This document shows positions 6,315-13,590 of a stretch of DNA of 34,437 nucleotides, in pieces. The notes beneath the pieces are model-generated. The model was not told the origin of the DNA. It was given only the letters and a program-made list of their open reading frames with translations, and made no database searches. The stretch is from a virus, in IMG/VR virus record IMGVR_UViG_3300036791_000806, positions 1 to 34,437 of that record. The stretch is one strand, 5' to 3'. Position numbers and translations under genes: made by a program. How positions within the stretch are numbered: the first letter of the stretch is position 1; every line of letters begins with the position of its first letter.

Positions 6315-6526
6315 CAGAGGATGCAGTGGAACTCCAGGCCGAACTGGCACGGCGAGAGAAGGCGGAACACCTCCGCATGGACGCCGTGCATGCCGCGGAA
6401 CTCGAGATGGAGAACGCCCGGCGGGCCATGAGCGAAGCGCACCTGGCCTACGCTCTCGCCAAGCGGAAGCTCAAAAAAGCGCAGGCCGCCTACTTCGCAT
6501 CGAGGGCGTATAGTGTGGAGAAGTGA
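6311..6526 (+). CDS. Small coiled-coil protein
   Basis: A 71-residue, almost entirely helical charged protein (ELQAELARREKAEHLRM, ARRAMSEAHLAYALAKRKLK). It begins at an ATGA overlap with the gene before. Heptad spacing of Leu/Ala suggests a two-helix coiled coil. No known function. Confidence 0.65.
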   Translation: MTEDAVELQAELARREKAEHLRMDAVHAAELEMENARRAMSEAHLAYALAKRKLKKAQAAYFASRAYSVEK

Positions 6527-6548
6527 CCGTCTACCTGGGAGATGAGCT

Positions 6549-6791
6549 TTGACGGAGAAAGTCAACAATTTCGACGTTTTGAAGCGCATGGCGGAGCGGA
6601 GCCTAAAACTTCAATTGGCGCCTTTGGGTAATATCGGCAATATGAAAGCGACCAAGAAAGGCACGCAACTCACCATCGGCGTGGCAGGAAACGTCATCAG
6701 TGGAATTATGGCTGGCGAGTTTGTGGGCGGTCTCGTCCTCGCAGATAGAGCCGAATTCGAAGCGCTGAAGCGAGAGATGGAAAAGGAATGA
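6549..6791 (+). CDS. Small hypothetical protein with TTG start
   Basis: The frame begins at TTG 6549 with a GGGAG site about eight bases upstream; no ATG gives a comparable N-terminus. The 80-residue product has a beta/glycine-rich middle (KKGTQLTIGVAGNVISGIM) and a helical end (LADRAEFEALKREMEKE). The stop overlaps the next ATG (ATGA), supporting expression within the operon. No family recognised. Confidence 0.6.
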   Translation: MTEKVNNFDVLKRMAERSLKLQLAPLGNIGNMKATKKGTQLTIGVAGNVISGIMAGEFVGGLVLADRAEFEALKREMEKE

Positions 6792-7036
6792 CCTCAGAAG
6801 CCGACCCACAACTGGCGCCCTGGATCATGGGCCTGATCGAGGACCGCCCGATCCGCCCCGGTTCCTTCCTGAAGTCCCTCGCGGAATGCGCGTGCCGGGC
6901 TGATCCCGAGAATTACAAACTCCTGCGGCCCGCTCTCCTGAAACTCCGCGCGAAGTACCCGCAGTATCACTTCGCACCGGAAGGCGACCTGATGAATGGC
7001 AACCATGAGAGGGACATGGGAGGACACGGCAAATGA
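6788..7036 (+). CDS. Small hypothetical protein
   Basis: An 82-residue protein coupled by ATGA to the preceding gene. It has a tidy helical pattern (PWIMGLIEDRPI, FLKSLAECACRADPENYKLL, PALLKLRAKYPQYHF) and a hydrophilic tail. The amphipathic profile suggests a small folded domain; function unknown. Confidence 0.65.
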   Translation: MTSEADPQLAPWIMGLIEDRPIRPGSFLKSLAECACRADPENYKLLRPALLKLRAKYPQYHFAPEGDLMNGNHERDMGGHGK

Positions 7037-7040
7037 GGGC

Positions 7041-7385
7041 ATGGAAGGGGACGAAGGCGAAATGAGGTCCGCGTGGACGATCGAAGAGCTGGACGGCCTG
7101 AAGCACCGCCTGGAGAGAAGCATTAACCGCACGGAGGAGGAATTTCCCAACCTCCGCGGACTGCCGCCGATGACGGAAGACGAAGCGAAGGATATGCTCC
7201 TTGCCTTCATTGACACGGCCACCACTCGACCGCTTACAGTGGACGAGTCGGCGCTGTGCGAGCAATTGGTGTGTCAGTTCCGTATGGCAGTGCAGGCGCA
7301 AATGCTGGGCCGCAAGGGCCGCTACTACGTATTGAGCGAAGACGAGATCAGTAAGCTCATGAAAAAGACGGAGCAGACCCGATGA
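7041..7385 (+). CDS. Hypothetical helical protein
   Basis: The frame is open back to an ATG at 6996 inside the previous gene. I prefer ATG 7041, four bases after the previous stop; ATG 7062, preceded by GAAGG, is the main alternative and starts exactly at the structured part (MRSAWTIEELDGLKHRLERS). The 114-residue form is charged and helical, with one Cys pair (CEQLVCQ), and ends LSEDEISKLMKKTEQTR. It overlaps the next gene by ATGA. No family recognised. Confidence 0.6.
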   Translation: MEGDEGEMRSAWTIEELDGLKHRLERSINRTEEEFPNLRGLPPMTEDEAKDMLLAFIDTATTRPLTVDESALCEQLVCQFRMAVQAQMLGRKGRYYVLSEDEISKLMKKTEQTR

Positions 7386-7528
7386 ACCCCCGCCCCGTCT
7401 TCCTACGTCCCCTCGACCAGTCCTTCACTCCCTACCGGGAGATGCTCCGCTGGAAGAGACGCTTCTGGATCTCTATCGGGCTGTGGGTGGGCCTGGTCGT
7501 CTTCCTCGTATCCCGGCGCCAATTATGA
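7382..7528 (+). CDS. 48-residue membrane peptide ending the early operon
   Basis: ATG at 7382 overlaps the previous stop (ATGA). The product has a basic cytoplasmic-type arm (MLRWKRRFW) followed by one membrane helix (ISIGLWVGLVVFLV) and SRRQL. It ends at 7528, overlapping by six bases the 3' end of the convergent minus-strand gene at 7523. Third small membrane peptide in this operon. Function unknown. Confidence 0.5.
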   Translation: MNPRPVFLRPLDQSFTPYREMLRWKRRFWISIGLWVGLVVFLVSRRQL

Positions 7529-7756
7529 GGCAGTAGCGGCCGCGGCGCCGCGCCGGCCTGCCCAATATTTCCGCATACGCCTGCTGACCTCTTTACGCTC
7601 CGCGGGCGACATCGACTTGCGCCCGCGCCTCTCCGGCGGCTTGGGCGCCCGGTACTCTGGCGTTGTGTCTTGGCTAAGGCTTTGGAGTGCGGCGATCGCA
7701 CTCTCCACCAGTTGGAGTCTCTGATGTAGCTCCCGGATTGCCCGCTTGAGATCCAT
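7523..7756 (-). CDS. Small SPAER-motif basic protein
   Basis: A 77-residue protein with an N-terminal helical pair (MDLKRAIRELHQRLQLVESA) and a basic end with RRGRKSMSPAERKEVSRRM and KYWAGRR. The SPAER-helix-plus-KYWAxRR arrangement resembles short DNA-associated proteins I recall from acidobacterial genomes and phages. It is the last gene of the minus-strand early region, 29 bases after the AT-hook gene, with a GGAG site six bases from ATG. Confidence 0.65.
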   Translation of the reverse strand: MDLKRAIRELHQRLQLVESAIAALQSLSQDTTPEYRAPKPPERRGRKSMSPAERKEVSRRMRKYWAGRRGAAAATAS

Positions 7757-7785
7757 GGCTACTCCGGTATATCACAGGCGCGCGA

Positions 7786-8514
7786 TCACGGCATGGCGAT
7801 CGCGGAGGCCGGGTGCTTCGGGATCGCTTTGATGCGCCGCGACCCGCTGCGGGCCTCCGTCGCGAGCGCCGCCACACGCGACTTGCCGAGCAGGTCCTCG
7901 AGCACGCCGAGCGGCACCGTGGCCAGTTCGAGCAGCTTGTCGAGCCCGATCATCTCGACCAGCTCGTCCATGCTGCGGATGCGCCGCTCGCGTTCGCGGG
8001 CCGAAAGGTGCAGCAGGTAGACGTCGCCTTCGACCGTGCCGTCCGCATCGGAGGGCGCCTGGTCGAACCACGATTTGATCGTGCGCTTCAGTTGCTCGTA
8101 GCGCGCCGCATCCGCCGCGTGGAGCTGCATGCGCCGGTCGAGTTCGCCGTACTCGTCCACCATCCGCTTTTGCTCGACGTCGGCCGGGACCGCGACCTCG
8201 AGCGGCTCGGGGGCAGGCTCATCCTGTGAGCCAGGAGGCGGCGTGGGGCGGGGAACAGGACGCGCCACTTCGGCGGGCTCGGCCACGATGAAGAGCGGCA
8301 GGGCTTCGGGCTCGGCGACGATCGCCGGCGCGGGCTTTCGCTCGACCGCCGGCGCTTTCTTCTCTACGGGCGCTTCCTGGGACTCGGCCGGCGGCGCCTG
8401 GACCTTCCGCGGGCGGCCGCGGGGCTTCTTGGGCCCGCTGTCGATCGGCCTGGTGCGCGGGCGGCCGCCCTTGTTTCGAGTGGGAACAACGGCGGCCGGA
8501 GTGTCAGTGCTCAT
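7786..8514 (-). CDS. AT-hook, low-complexity DNA-associated protein
   Basis: The best start is ATG at 8514, which overlaps the upstream TGA by one base (a TTG one codon earlier is unlikely), giving 242 residues. The N-terminus has two AT-hook-like segments (NKGGRPRTRP and KKPRGRPRK), suggesting minor-groove binding. A long Pro/Ala/Glu-rich linker follows (to about residue 105), then a helical domain (RMVDEYGELDRRMQLHAADA, then MDELVEMIGLDKLLELATVP). AT-hooks occur in nucleoid-like and replication accessory proteins; the C-terminal domain is not recognised. It lies in a tightly packed minus-strand block. Confidence 0.7.
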   Translation of the reverse strand: MSTDTPAAVVPTRNKGGRPRTRPIDSGPKKPRGRPRKVQAPPAESQEAPVEKKAPAVERKPAPAIVAEPEALPLFIVAEPAEVARPVPRPTPPPGSQDEPAPEPLEVAVPADVEQKRMVDEYGELDRRMQLHAADAARYEQLKRTIKSWFDQAPSDADGTVEGDVYLLHLSARERERRIRSMDELVEMIGLDKLLELATVPLGVLEDLLGKSRVAALATEARSGSRRIKAIPKHPASAIAMP

Positions 8515-8729
8515 CAAACCCGCTTGTCTGAATAGTAGCGCTTGCGCGCATCGAGCTTCCGGGCCAGGTCAAGCACCGCCGCATAATCGATGTCCACGGC
8601 GTCTTTATGCCCCTTGAGCCGGATCGAGAGGTGCCGCGGGTGCAGCGCGACCACCAGGGCGTCGGTGCGCTCGTAAACGTCGGTCTCGCGCACAAAGGGA
8701 GTCTTGCCGGTGAGCTTTGTGATCCGCAT
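8514..8729 (-). CDS. Small hypothetical protein
   Basis: A 71-residue protein beginning immediately after the upstream TAA and ending with a one-base overlap into the next ATG. It has a beta-strand rich core (TDALVVALHPRHLSIRLKGH) and an end with VDIDYAAVLDLARKLDARKR. It looks like a compact folded domain. No family recognised. Confidence 0.65.
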   Translation of the reverse strand: MRITKLTGKTPFVRETDVYERTDALVVALHPRHLSIRLKGHKDAVDIDYAAVLDLARKLDARKRYYSDKRV

Positions 8730-8936
8730 TTAGCCCTCGTCGTCGAAGTTCTGATCACACACAAAGTCCGCGAACTCTTCGCCGGTGTCAGGCTCGACCT
8801 CGACTTTGATTGTGCGCAGCGTGAAGTCGCCATGCAAGTCGGTGTGCACGCTGTGTTCCGTCAGATCGGGGTGGACGATGATCTCCATCTCGTCCGGCAG
8901 GGACGCGATCGCTTTCTTCAGTTGGTCGATAGTCAT
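8730..8936 (-). CDS. Small acidic hypothetical protein
   Basis: The open frame extends to 9023, but I start at ATG 8936 because the upstream part overlaps the next gene and reads as random sequence; a GGAAG precedes this ATG. The 68-residue product begins MTIDQLKKAIASLPDEMEII and is rich in Asp, Glu and His, ending CDQNFDDEG. A Mocr/DNA-mimic-like acidity is apparent, but no specific function can be given. Confidence 0.6.
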   Translation of the reverse strand: MTIDQLKKAIASLPDEMEIIVHPDLTEHSVHTDLHGDFTLRTIKVEVEPDTGEEFADFVCDQNFDDEG

Positions 8937-8964
8937 AACGCTTCCGGTCTTTGCTTGGCGGCCT

Positions 8965-9123
8965 TCATGGCGCATACACGTAGGCGAAGGGAACGCACTT
9001 CTCGCAGGCCCAGAATACGACAATCACTGTGGGCTCGCCTTGTTTCTCGGCGGTCACCTTCCACGTTGCGGGCTGGTGGCAGACCCAGCACGCGGTTTCG
9101 ATGGCAATCGTTGCTGCGCTCAC
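8965..9123 (-). CDS. Short zinc-ribbon protein
   Basis: GTG at 9123 overlaps the HNH gene's stop (GTGA), giving 52 residues; the longer frame to 9204 lies inside the HNH gene and is not needed. The product has two C-x-x-C knuckles about 27 residues apart (CWVCH and CEKC), typical of a zinc ribbon, with WKVTAEKQGEP between them. Function unknown. Confidence 0.6.
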   Translation of the reverse strand: MSAATIAIETACWVCHQPATWKVTAEKQGEPTVIVVFWACEKCVPFAYVYAP

Positions 9124-9413
9124 AATCTCGCCTCCTCTCCGGTAATCAGCGGCCGTGCGGCATCCTTGCGCCGCCCGCGGGTCTCCCGGCATTGCGCGGC
9201 CCACCGCGCGTAATCATGGCGCCGGTGACAAGCAATACAAAGCACTGCGGTGTTGCCAGGCTCGTCATGCGTATTATCGCCGTCCAGGTGCGACCTCTCC
9301 AGGTTGCGGCACCCGCCGACCATGCCCGGCACGTGGCACCGCTGGCACCGGTAGCCCACCCGCTTGAGGTCTTCCTTGCGGCGTTTGCGCCAGGCCCAGG
9401 AATAGCCCATCAT
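9120..9413 (-). CDS. HNH endonuclease
   Basis: A 97-residue HNH nuclease. CQRCH (residues 23-27) and CIACH (59-63) form the zinc knuckle, ERSHLDGDNTHDE supplies the catalytic His-Asp part, and NTAVLCIACHRRHD completes the fold. A basic N-terminal arm (WAWRKRRKEDLKR) likely binds DNA. Stand-alone HNH proteins in phages may assist packaging or act as nicking or homing enzymes. This one lies among regulators, not next to the terminase, so a replication, recombination or anti-host role is as likely. Confidence 0.88.
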   Translation of the reverse strand: MMGYSWAWRKRRKEDLKRVGYRCQRCHVPGMVGGCRNLERSHLDGDNTHDEPGNTAVLCIACHRRHDYARWAAQCRETRGRRKDAARPLITGEEARL

Positions 9414-9778
9414 GCCTTCCGCCGGCGCTCGTCGCCGTTGAGCCGTGTCTGCAAGTCCTGAATGCTAATCACGTAGCATCCGCCCGGCGCCGCGGCCACC
9501 CGCGCAATCAGCGTTTCCGGATGCGCAGCCCACAAGACGCGCCGGCCGTCGGTTACTAGATACTCACCGCTAATCGGCTGCAGTTTTAGGCGTCCGATCC
9601 GCTGGAGCGGAATCCCCTTGCGGCGGAGCTCTCCTACGATCGCCACGCCGAGCGCCTGGCCGTCGTCAAAGGCCCGCCACCCATTGTCCCAATTGCACGC
9701 AATAATCCCCGATTGCTCCCACCAGTGGATCATGCGTAGTGTCACACCGCAGCGCCTTGCTACCTCGCGCGTGGTCAT
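9410..9778 (-). CDS. MerR-like DNA-binding regulator
   Basis: A 122-residue protein whose N-terminus reads as a MerR helix-turn-helix (TTREVARRCGVTLRMIHWW, residues 2-20, then EQSGII). A wing-like stretch follows (GWRAFDDGQALGVAIVGELR) and RRKGIPLQRIGRL at 52-64, as in MerR proteins. The C-terminal part (LVTDGRRVLWAAHPETL) is short and has no clear effector domain. It overlaps the genes on both sides by ATGA. It is a candidate regulator of early phage genes. Confidence 0.8.
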   Translation of the reverse strand: MTTREVARRCGVTLRMIHWWEQSGIIACNWDNGWRAFDDGQALGVAIVGELRRKGIPLQRIGRLKLQPISGEYLVTDGRRVLWAAHPETLIARVAAAPGGCYVISIQDLQTRLNGDERRRKA

Positions 9779-11277
9779 GGTGCAGCCCGTTTCCTGGCGC
9801 CCACAGCCAATTTGGCCGTCAATTCCTCAATCCATGCTGGTGTGGAGCAGGCCGGGCAGGCGACGATCGCGCCGTCCCGCATTACCGCCCCGCGGTGGTT
9901 GTCGGCCTTGCATATCGGGCACTTCGGCTTCGGTTTCTCCTGCGGCGGGGAAACTTCACGTTCCATACTCAACTCCCGGGTGAATTTCGTTAAGAATCCT
10001 GCAGGGTTCTTCCAGGTATTCGGCAAGTGATTACCGGTCTGAAGTTCGGCTAGCAGGTCTTCCCAACTTCTGCCTTTCCCTGCGAGGAGGCTTTCAAGCC
10101 GATCCCACAGTTGGATGGACGGAAGCTCACCGGCCTTGGCTTTATAGATCGCTTTCAACTCTTCGCGGGCATTGGCGTACTCTTTTGGCACTGACTTTGG
10201 TTTTTGATCATCATCACCATCTTTGGAAGGTTTTGGCGTTGTTTTTTCTTCTGTATTGGGAAGATCTTGATGATGATGAAAACCCCGAGGCGAAGCGGAT
10301 TTTCCATTTACAGCCCCATTTACAACCTGTATTACATCTTGTCGGACTGTGGTGCCTACGTCGGGTATACCTGTGGGGAGGGCGTCAGGTAGCCGTGTGG
10401 CGGCTACGTCCGATGATCCCGCTTCTTCGAGAGCCAGCACCTCCCTGACCTTGACCACGATCGCCATCTGAGCTGTCTCTATTGCAGCCAGCAAGGTTTC
10501 CTGATACTCTGGCTTCGCCATTACGGCGGCCAGTTTGGCGCCCGCCTGTCTTTCGGAAATTGGGCCCATCGCGTGGCGAACAGAAGGCGAAGACGCGAAA
10601 AGCTCAGAAATCTGAATTTTAAACACCTTTAAAATCTTAGGGATACAAGCGAGACGTAGGCCGTAAAATGAGTCCTTGGATTCCTCTGCCTCGTCTCCAA
10701 CTATAACAGTTTCTGTTATAGTTTCCTTGAATTCGAGCCACTCGCTTTTCAGGCGGTCAAGGTCCGGGCTTTTTGGCTTCGCGAAAAAAAAAACGTGAAC
10801 CTGACCGCTCGGCAGGCGCCGCAGGGCGTCAGCGGAGAGTTCCTTCAGCGGTTTGCCGTCTGCCCGCCGCCTCTCGCAACAGCCGCCTTTCTCGATTTCA
10901 GCAAGGGCCCGCCGGATGGCTTCCTTCGAGTACCGCGCCCGCAATTCAGCCCGCAGCAGGTTCTGCTCCTCTTCGGAGAGGGCAAGCGCGTCAAAGTAGT
11001 GGAGGGCCACCTCAATCAACTCCCTGCTGAAGTCCGAAGGGGTCATGGGTCCGCGCTTCATCTTTCCAGTTGCCCGGTCCCGGTACCACATAATCGCCTG
11101 TTCGCCGTGATTCTTGGGGGCGTGGAGCATGCCGCAAGCCCAAACCTGGGAAGTTAGAGTGTGGCCGGCCCCCGGCCGCATCTGAGATTCGAGCTGCTGG
11201 CGCGTCAGATAGCCGAGATCGCCAGCCTTGATACCCGCCTTGTGCATCCAATCGGGAACGCCATTAATCCATTTCAT
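9775..11277 (-). CDS. Large putative replication protein with a C-terminal zinc finger
   Basis: I start at ATG 11277 (500 residues), preceded by GAGGAG eight bases upstream; the GTG at 11295 would consume that site. The N-terminal half is helical (VPDWMHKAGIKAGDLG, LIEVALHYFDALALSEEEQN). A central His/Asp- and Lys-rich disordered region follows, then a helical segment (WDRLESLLAGKGRSWEDLLA), and a zinc knuckle pair near the end (CPICK ... CPACS, 17 residues between). No helicase or primase motif is visible. A phage replication initiator or organiser is the best contextual guess, supported by AT-rich inverted repeats inside the gene, but it is unproven. Confidence 0.75.
   Translation of the reverse strand: MKWINGVPDWMHKAGIKAGDLGYLTRQQLESQMRPGAGHTLTSQVWACGMLHAPKNHGEQAIMWYRDRATGKMKRGPMTPSDFSRELIEVALHYFDALALSEEEQNLLRAELRARYSKEAIRRALAEIEKGGCCERRRADGKPLKELSADALRRLPSGQVHVFFFAKPKSPDLDRLKSEWLEFKETITETVIVGDEAEESKDSFYGLRLACIPKILKVFKIQISELFASSPSVRHAMGPISERQAGAKLAAVMAKPEYQETLLAAIETAQMAIVVKVREVLALEEAGSSDVAATRLPDALPTGIPDVGTTVRQDVIQVVNGAVNGKSASPRGFHHHQDLPNTEEKTTPKPSKDGDDDQKPKSVPKEYANAREELKAIYKAKAGELPSIQLWDRLESLLAGKGRSWEDLLAELQTGNHLPNTWKNPAGFLTKFTRELSMEREVSPPQEKPKPKCPICKADNHRGAVMRDGAIVACPACSTPAWIEELTAKLAVGARKRAAP
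10202..10282. repeat. Imperfect inverted repeat in an AT-rich segment
   Basis: Arms at 10202-10216 and 10268-10282 are complementary over 15 bases with one mismatch, in visibly AT-richer sequence. They correspond to His-repeat and Asp-repeat codons, so part of the symmetry may be a side effect of coding. Confidence 0.45.
10616..10635. repeat. AT-only inverted repeat inside the putative replication gene
   Basis: ATTTTAAA, loop CACC, TTTAAAAT: a perfect 8-base stem made entirely of A and T in a GC-rich genome. Confidence 0.65.
10699..10723. repeat. Perfect 11-base inverted repeat inside the putative replication gene
   Basis: AACTATAACAG, loop TTT, CTGTTATAGTT. It is AT-rich and palindromic, 63 bases from the element at 10616. 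It suits an initiator or repressor binding site, or an origin hairpin. Confidence 0.65.
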
Positions 11278-11551
11278 CGGCAAATCTCCTCGCACTTTTG
11301 GTGCGCGTTATCACACAACATTAAAATAAATGGAGTTGCACCGAGGAAGGATTAAGGCAGAATGGATATGCGCGGCTGTAGAAACCCTTAACCTCGGCAG
11401 ACGTGGGGTTCTCACCTCTGGCCGCTGTGCTTCTTCTTGCCAGGACAAACACAGCAGTTAAGGTGTTGGATCTAGGGGGATCTGCAAAGCGCCGGTGGGC
11501 CACCTGGAATGGTGCCCACTGGTTGACATAATATTCGAAACATGAAGTTAT
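11278..11551. other. Intergenic leader with structured sequence
   Basis: No gene is visible. The region lies upstream of the large minus-strand gene and contains its GAGGAG ribosome site. CCGAGG and TTAAGG (11341-11346 and 11352-11357) pair with CCTTAA and CCTCGG (11386-11397) to give a two-part stem. A short AT-rich stretch lies at 11315-11335. A TTGACA at 11523 on the plus strand has no good -10 partner. It could be a promoter/5' leader of the 11277 gene, but no clear sigma-70 promoter can be named. Confidence 0.4.
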
Positions 11552-11983
11552 TCATCGGATTCCCTCAAGAAACTCCAAGCTGCCGGGCAATCCAACACTC
11601 TGCGCCAGCTCATTAAGCCAGCCATTTTTGACATCGAACGCGAAGGCGAGCGCAACGTCCAGGGGTGGCCATGGGTCACCCAGGCCAGGCGCGAGTAAGT
11701 GCCCGTCCTTGGAGAAGGCCCGATCACCTTCTGTGTTCACCGTCCACTCGTAGCCACGGGGAAGGGAAGCCGCACCCAAAGGAAGCATGGGCGCGAGTAA
11801 CTCGGCAAGGGTCGCGAAGGCGAGCATCAGGCGAGCCTGGTCGTCAATCGTCTGGACTGACTTTGCGTTTGCGGCCCTGATCGCGCGCACAGCAGCGCTG
11901 TACTGGTTACGGCGGCGCGTGGGCCATGCACTGGGCCCGCTTTCAGGTGCGCGGCGGCGCGGTACTGCCGGCAGGCGGGTCAC
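11552..11983 (-). CDS. Hypothetical protein
   Basis: GTG start at 11983 with GAGGAG eight bases upstream, giving 143 residues. The N-terminal 30 residues are basic and Pro/Arg-rich; the rest is helical and hydrophobic (DDQARLMLAFATLAELLA), followed by GYEWTVNTEGDRAF and DPWPPLDVALAFAFDV. It looks soluble and folded. No family recognised. Confidence 0.65.
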   Translation of the reverse strand: MTRLPAVPRRRAPESGPSAWPTRRRNQYSAAVRAIRAANAKSVQTIDDQARLMLAFATLAELLAPMLPLGAASLPRGYEWTVNTEGDRAFSKDGHLLAPGLGDPWPPLDVALAFAFDVKNGWLNELAQSVGLPGSLEFLEGIR

Positions 11984-12010
11984 AGTGCGGACTCCTCACG
12001 GAAGAGGCCG

Positions 12011-12421
12011 CTATTTGGCCACCTTTGCGGCCTGTCTCGTCTCGCGCCCCACAGGTTTGCGCTCGAGATTGTGGCAACTCGGGCAGGGCGGCCAGTAACC
12101 GGCGCTTTGCACCCGTAGAGTTGGTTCAGGGAAGGGGGCGCGGCCGATGCGGAGTACTTCAGGGGGGCGATACGTGAACCACGCGTCTCTCCAGCCACCT
12201 CGGTGCGGCCGCAGGATGGTGCCGGAGATTCCTCCGTCATCCCGGATCTTCGCGACGGAGAGGAAGGAGGTTTCCCATTGAGGATCGGCGCCAGGCCGGA
12301 GCTGCACCAGATCGCCAGGGGCGATGGCGTCGTTGGGAAGCTCTTTAAGGGCCGCACTGATGGCGAGCCGGGCGCGGCGGAGAAGGGACTCGAGCATCTG
12401 GATCTCTTCGACAGTGAGCAT
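12011..12421 (-). CDS. Hypothetical protein with SH3-like middle
   Basis: A 136-residue protein with a helical start (MLTVEEIQMLESLLRRARLA). A stretch follows that reads like a small beta-barrel (PGDLVQLRPGADPQWETSFL, then VAKIRDDGGISGTI and WRDAWFTYRPPEVLRIG), and then a C-terminal CPSCHN knuckle. The barrel resemblance is from pattern only. It is preceded by a 245-base intergenic region with a long hairpin. Function unknown. Confidence 0.65.
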   Translation of the reverse strand: MLTVEEIQMLESLLRRARLAISAALKELPNDAIAPGDLVQLRPGADPQWETSFLSVAKIRDDGGISGTILRPHRGGWRDAWFTYRPPEVLRIGRAPFPEPTLRVQSAGYWPPCPSCHNLERKPVGRETRQAAKVAK

Positions 12422-12666
12422 TCCAGTATGCTTTCACCCGCGTCGGGTTGTAGAGAATCCGGAATTTTCAGTTCCACTCCTTCTGAGAGTGTTGAGACCC
12501 GGGCGTACAGAAGTCCGCTTTGGGGGGCGGATACGCCCGGGATCTCAAAACAATACCGGGAGCTACCCGGCGGAAAACAGCATAGCAGATTTCTCGCAAC
12601 GCGCATAAGATTTTCCTGATATCGGATAAATGATGGCCTGGCCTGGTCCCCGTTTGAGGGCGGCCG
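12422..12666. other. Intergenic leader upstream of the 12421 gene
   Basis: No convincing gene. It contains the long hairpin at 12492-12548, a smaller hairpin CCGGG-AGCTA-CCCGG (12556-12570), and on the minus strand a TATGCT (plus positions 12579-12584) that could be a -10 box with only a weak -35. A structured 5' leader is the best reading, at low confidence. Confidence 0.4.
12492..12548 (-). other. Long hairpin in a leader region
   Basis: TTGAGACCCGGGCGTA (12492-12507) pairs with TACGCCCGGG plus TCTCAA (12532 onward, one bulged A), a stem of 16 pairs. Inside, TCCGC (12514-12518) pairs with GCGGA (12527-12531). No T-run follows on the minus strand, so it is a candidate RNA regulatory structure or processing site, not a classical terminator. 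Confidence 0.55.
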
Positions 12667-12876
12667 TTAAGATTGGCGGGCGATGTCCAGCTGACGCCGG
12701 AGCCCCGCATTTTCGAGTTTCAGTTGCTCGATCTCCCAGAGGAGCGATTCCGGATCGTGCGCCTGCACTGTTTCCACAAGTCCGTTGACGGTCTTGCGCA
12801 GATTGGCGATCTTCCGTTGGCGCGAGTTCCCTCTGTGAGGTCTTTGATCGTGTGACGGATTGAAGCCGTCCATCAT
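12667..12876 (-). CDS. Small coiled-coil protein
   Basis: I start at the ATG at 12876 (two ATGs in a row) because a GGAGAA lies eight bases upstream; the frame continues to 12921 without support. The 69-residue product has a basic head (HDQRPHRGNSRQRKIANLRK) and a clear heptad region (PESLLWEIEQLKLENAGLRR). Likely a DNA-associated or oligomeric accessory protein; function unknown. Confidence 0.6.
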   Translation of the reverse strand: MMDGFNPSHDQRPHRGNSRQRKIANLRKTVNGLVETVQAHDPESLLWEIEQLKLENAGLRRQLDIARQS

Positions 12877-13065
12877 GAGTTGTTCTCCGGTTATCGCCAC
12901 GCCCACGCATCGGAAACACACTTCGAATTCAGTGAATTTCCGGACTGGGACATCGACGGAGAGGCAACCCTACAGCAAGGGCTCGCACGCTCTAGCCCGC
13001 GGGTCTCGACCGGGACAGTCGGCAATAACAATATTACTTTTTGTGACCGGAAGGAAGTCGTTTTC

Positions 13066-13590
13066 TTACTTTGCGCGAACGTTGCGTGAATGGACGGTGC
13101 CGTTTGGCCTCTTTCGTTTTTTCTTCGCTCGTAACTTCAGCGGGGCGGCCACCGTCTCTCCACGGATCGCGTCCAGATCCGCACGGTTGATGCGCCACCT
13201 CCCGCCCGGGCGGCGCCCGACATCGAGCGCGGCCAGGCGGCCGGCTTCGATCATGCGGACCAGGAACGAGGCGGGGAGCCCGGAGTGCCGGGCGGCCTCG
13301 TCGGTGGTCATCCACGGGGGCGTTTCCTCCGCCGGAAGCGCGGACGGGAAGGCGGACGGGAGGGCGAGTCGCCCTTTCGCCGCCGCGGGGGCAGAGAGGG
13401 CCTGCGAGCGGGCTGCGAGGCGCTCGATATCAGAGCGCAGGAACACGGCCTGCTCGCGCCCGGTCTTGGGGTCGCGCTCGCGCCGGCGCCCGATCCTGCC
13501 ATCCTTCGAGAGCTCGAGCACGCGGCGTACGGAGAGGCCCAGACGCGCGGCGGCGAGGGCCTTGCTGAGGTATTCTGGTTTCGTTGACAT
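13066..13590 (-). CDS. Protein with two excisionase-type helix-turn-helix domains
   Basis: A 174-residue protein with two similar DNA-binding units. The first (about residues 5-60) reads YLSKALAAARLGLSVRRVLE with FLRSDIERLAAR at its end. The second (about 92-145) has MTTDEAARHSGLPASFLVRM followed by RWRINRADLDAIRG. Both follow the HTH_17/excisionase pattern of a helix-turn-helix and a wing ending in an acidic helix. A basic tail (KKKRKRPNGT) follows. It is divergent from the late operon and first in the minus block, so it may be the repressor or antirepressor of one of these operons, or an excision factor for the serine recombinase. Confidence 0.82.
   Translation of the reverse strand: MSTKPEYLSKALAAARLGLSVRRVLELSKDGRIGRRRERDPKTGREQAVFLRSDIERLAARSQALSAPAAAKGRLALPSAFPSALPAEETPPWMTTDEAARHSGLPASFLVRMIEAGRLAALDVGRRPGGRWRINRADLDAIRGETVAAPLKLRAKKKRKRPNGTVHSRNVRAK

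Noticed and set aside
8607-9461. A 284-residue plus-strand frame across the HNH and MerR genes
   Set aside because: It crosses several minus-strand genes with recognisable motifs and good overlaps, and shows no motif of its own.
11523-11550. TTGACA as a plus-strand promoter
   Set aside because: No acceptable -10 box at 16-18 bases and no plus-strand gene follows.
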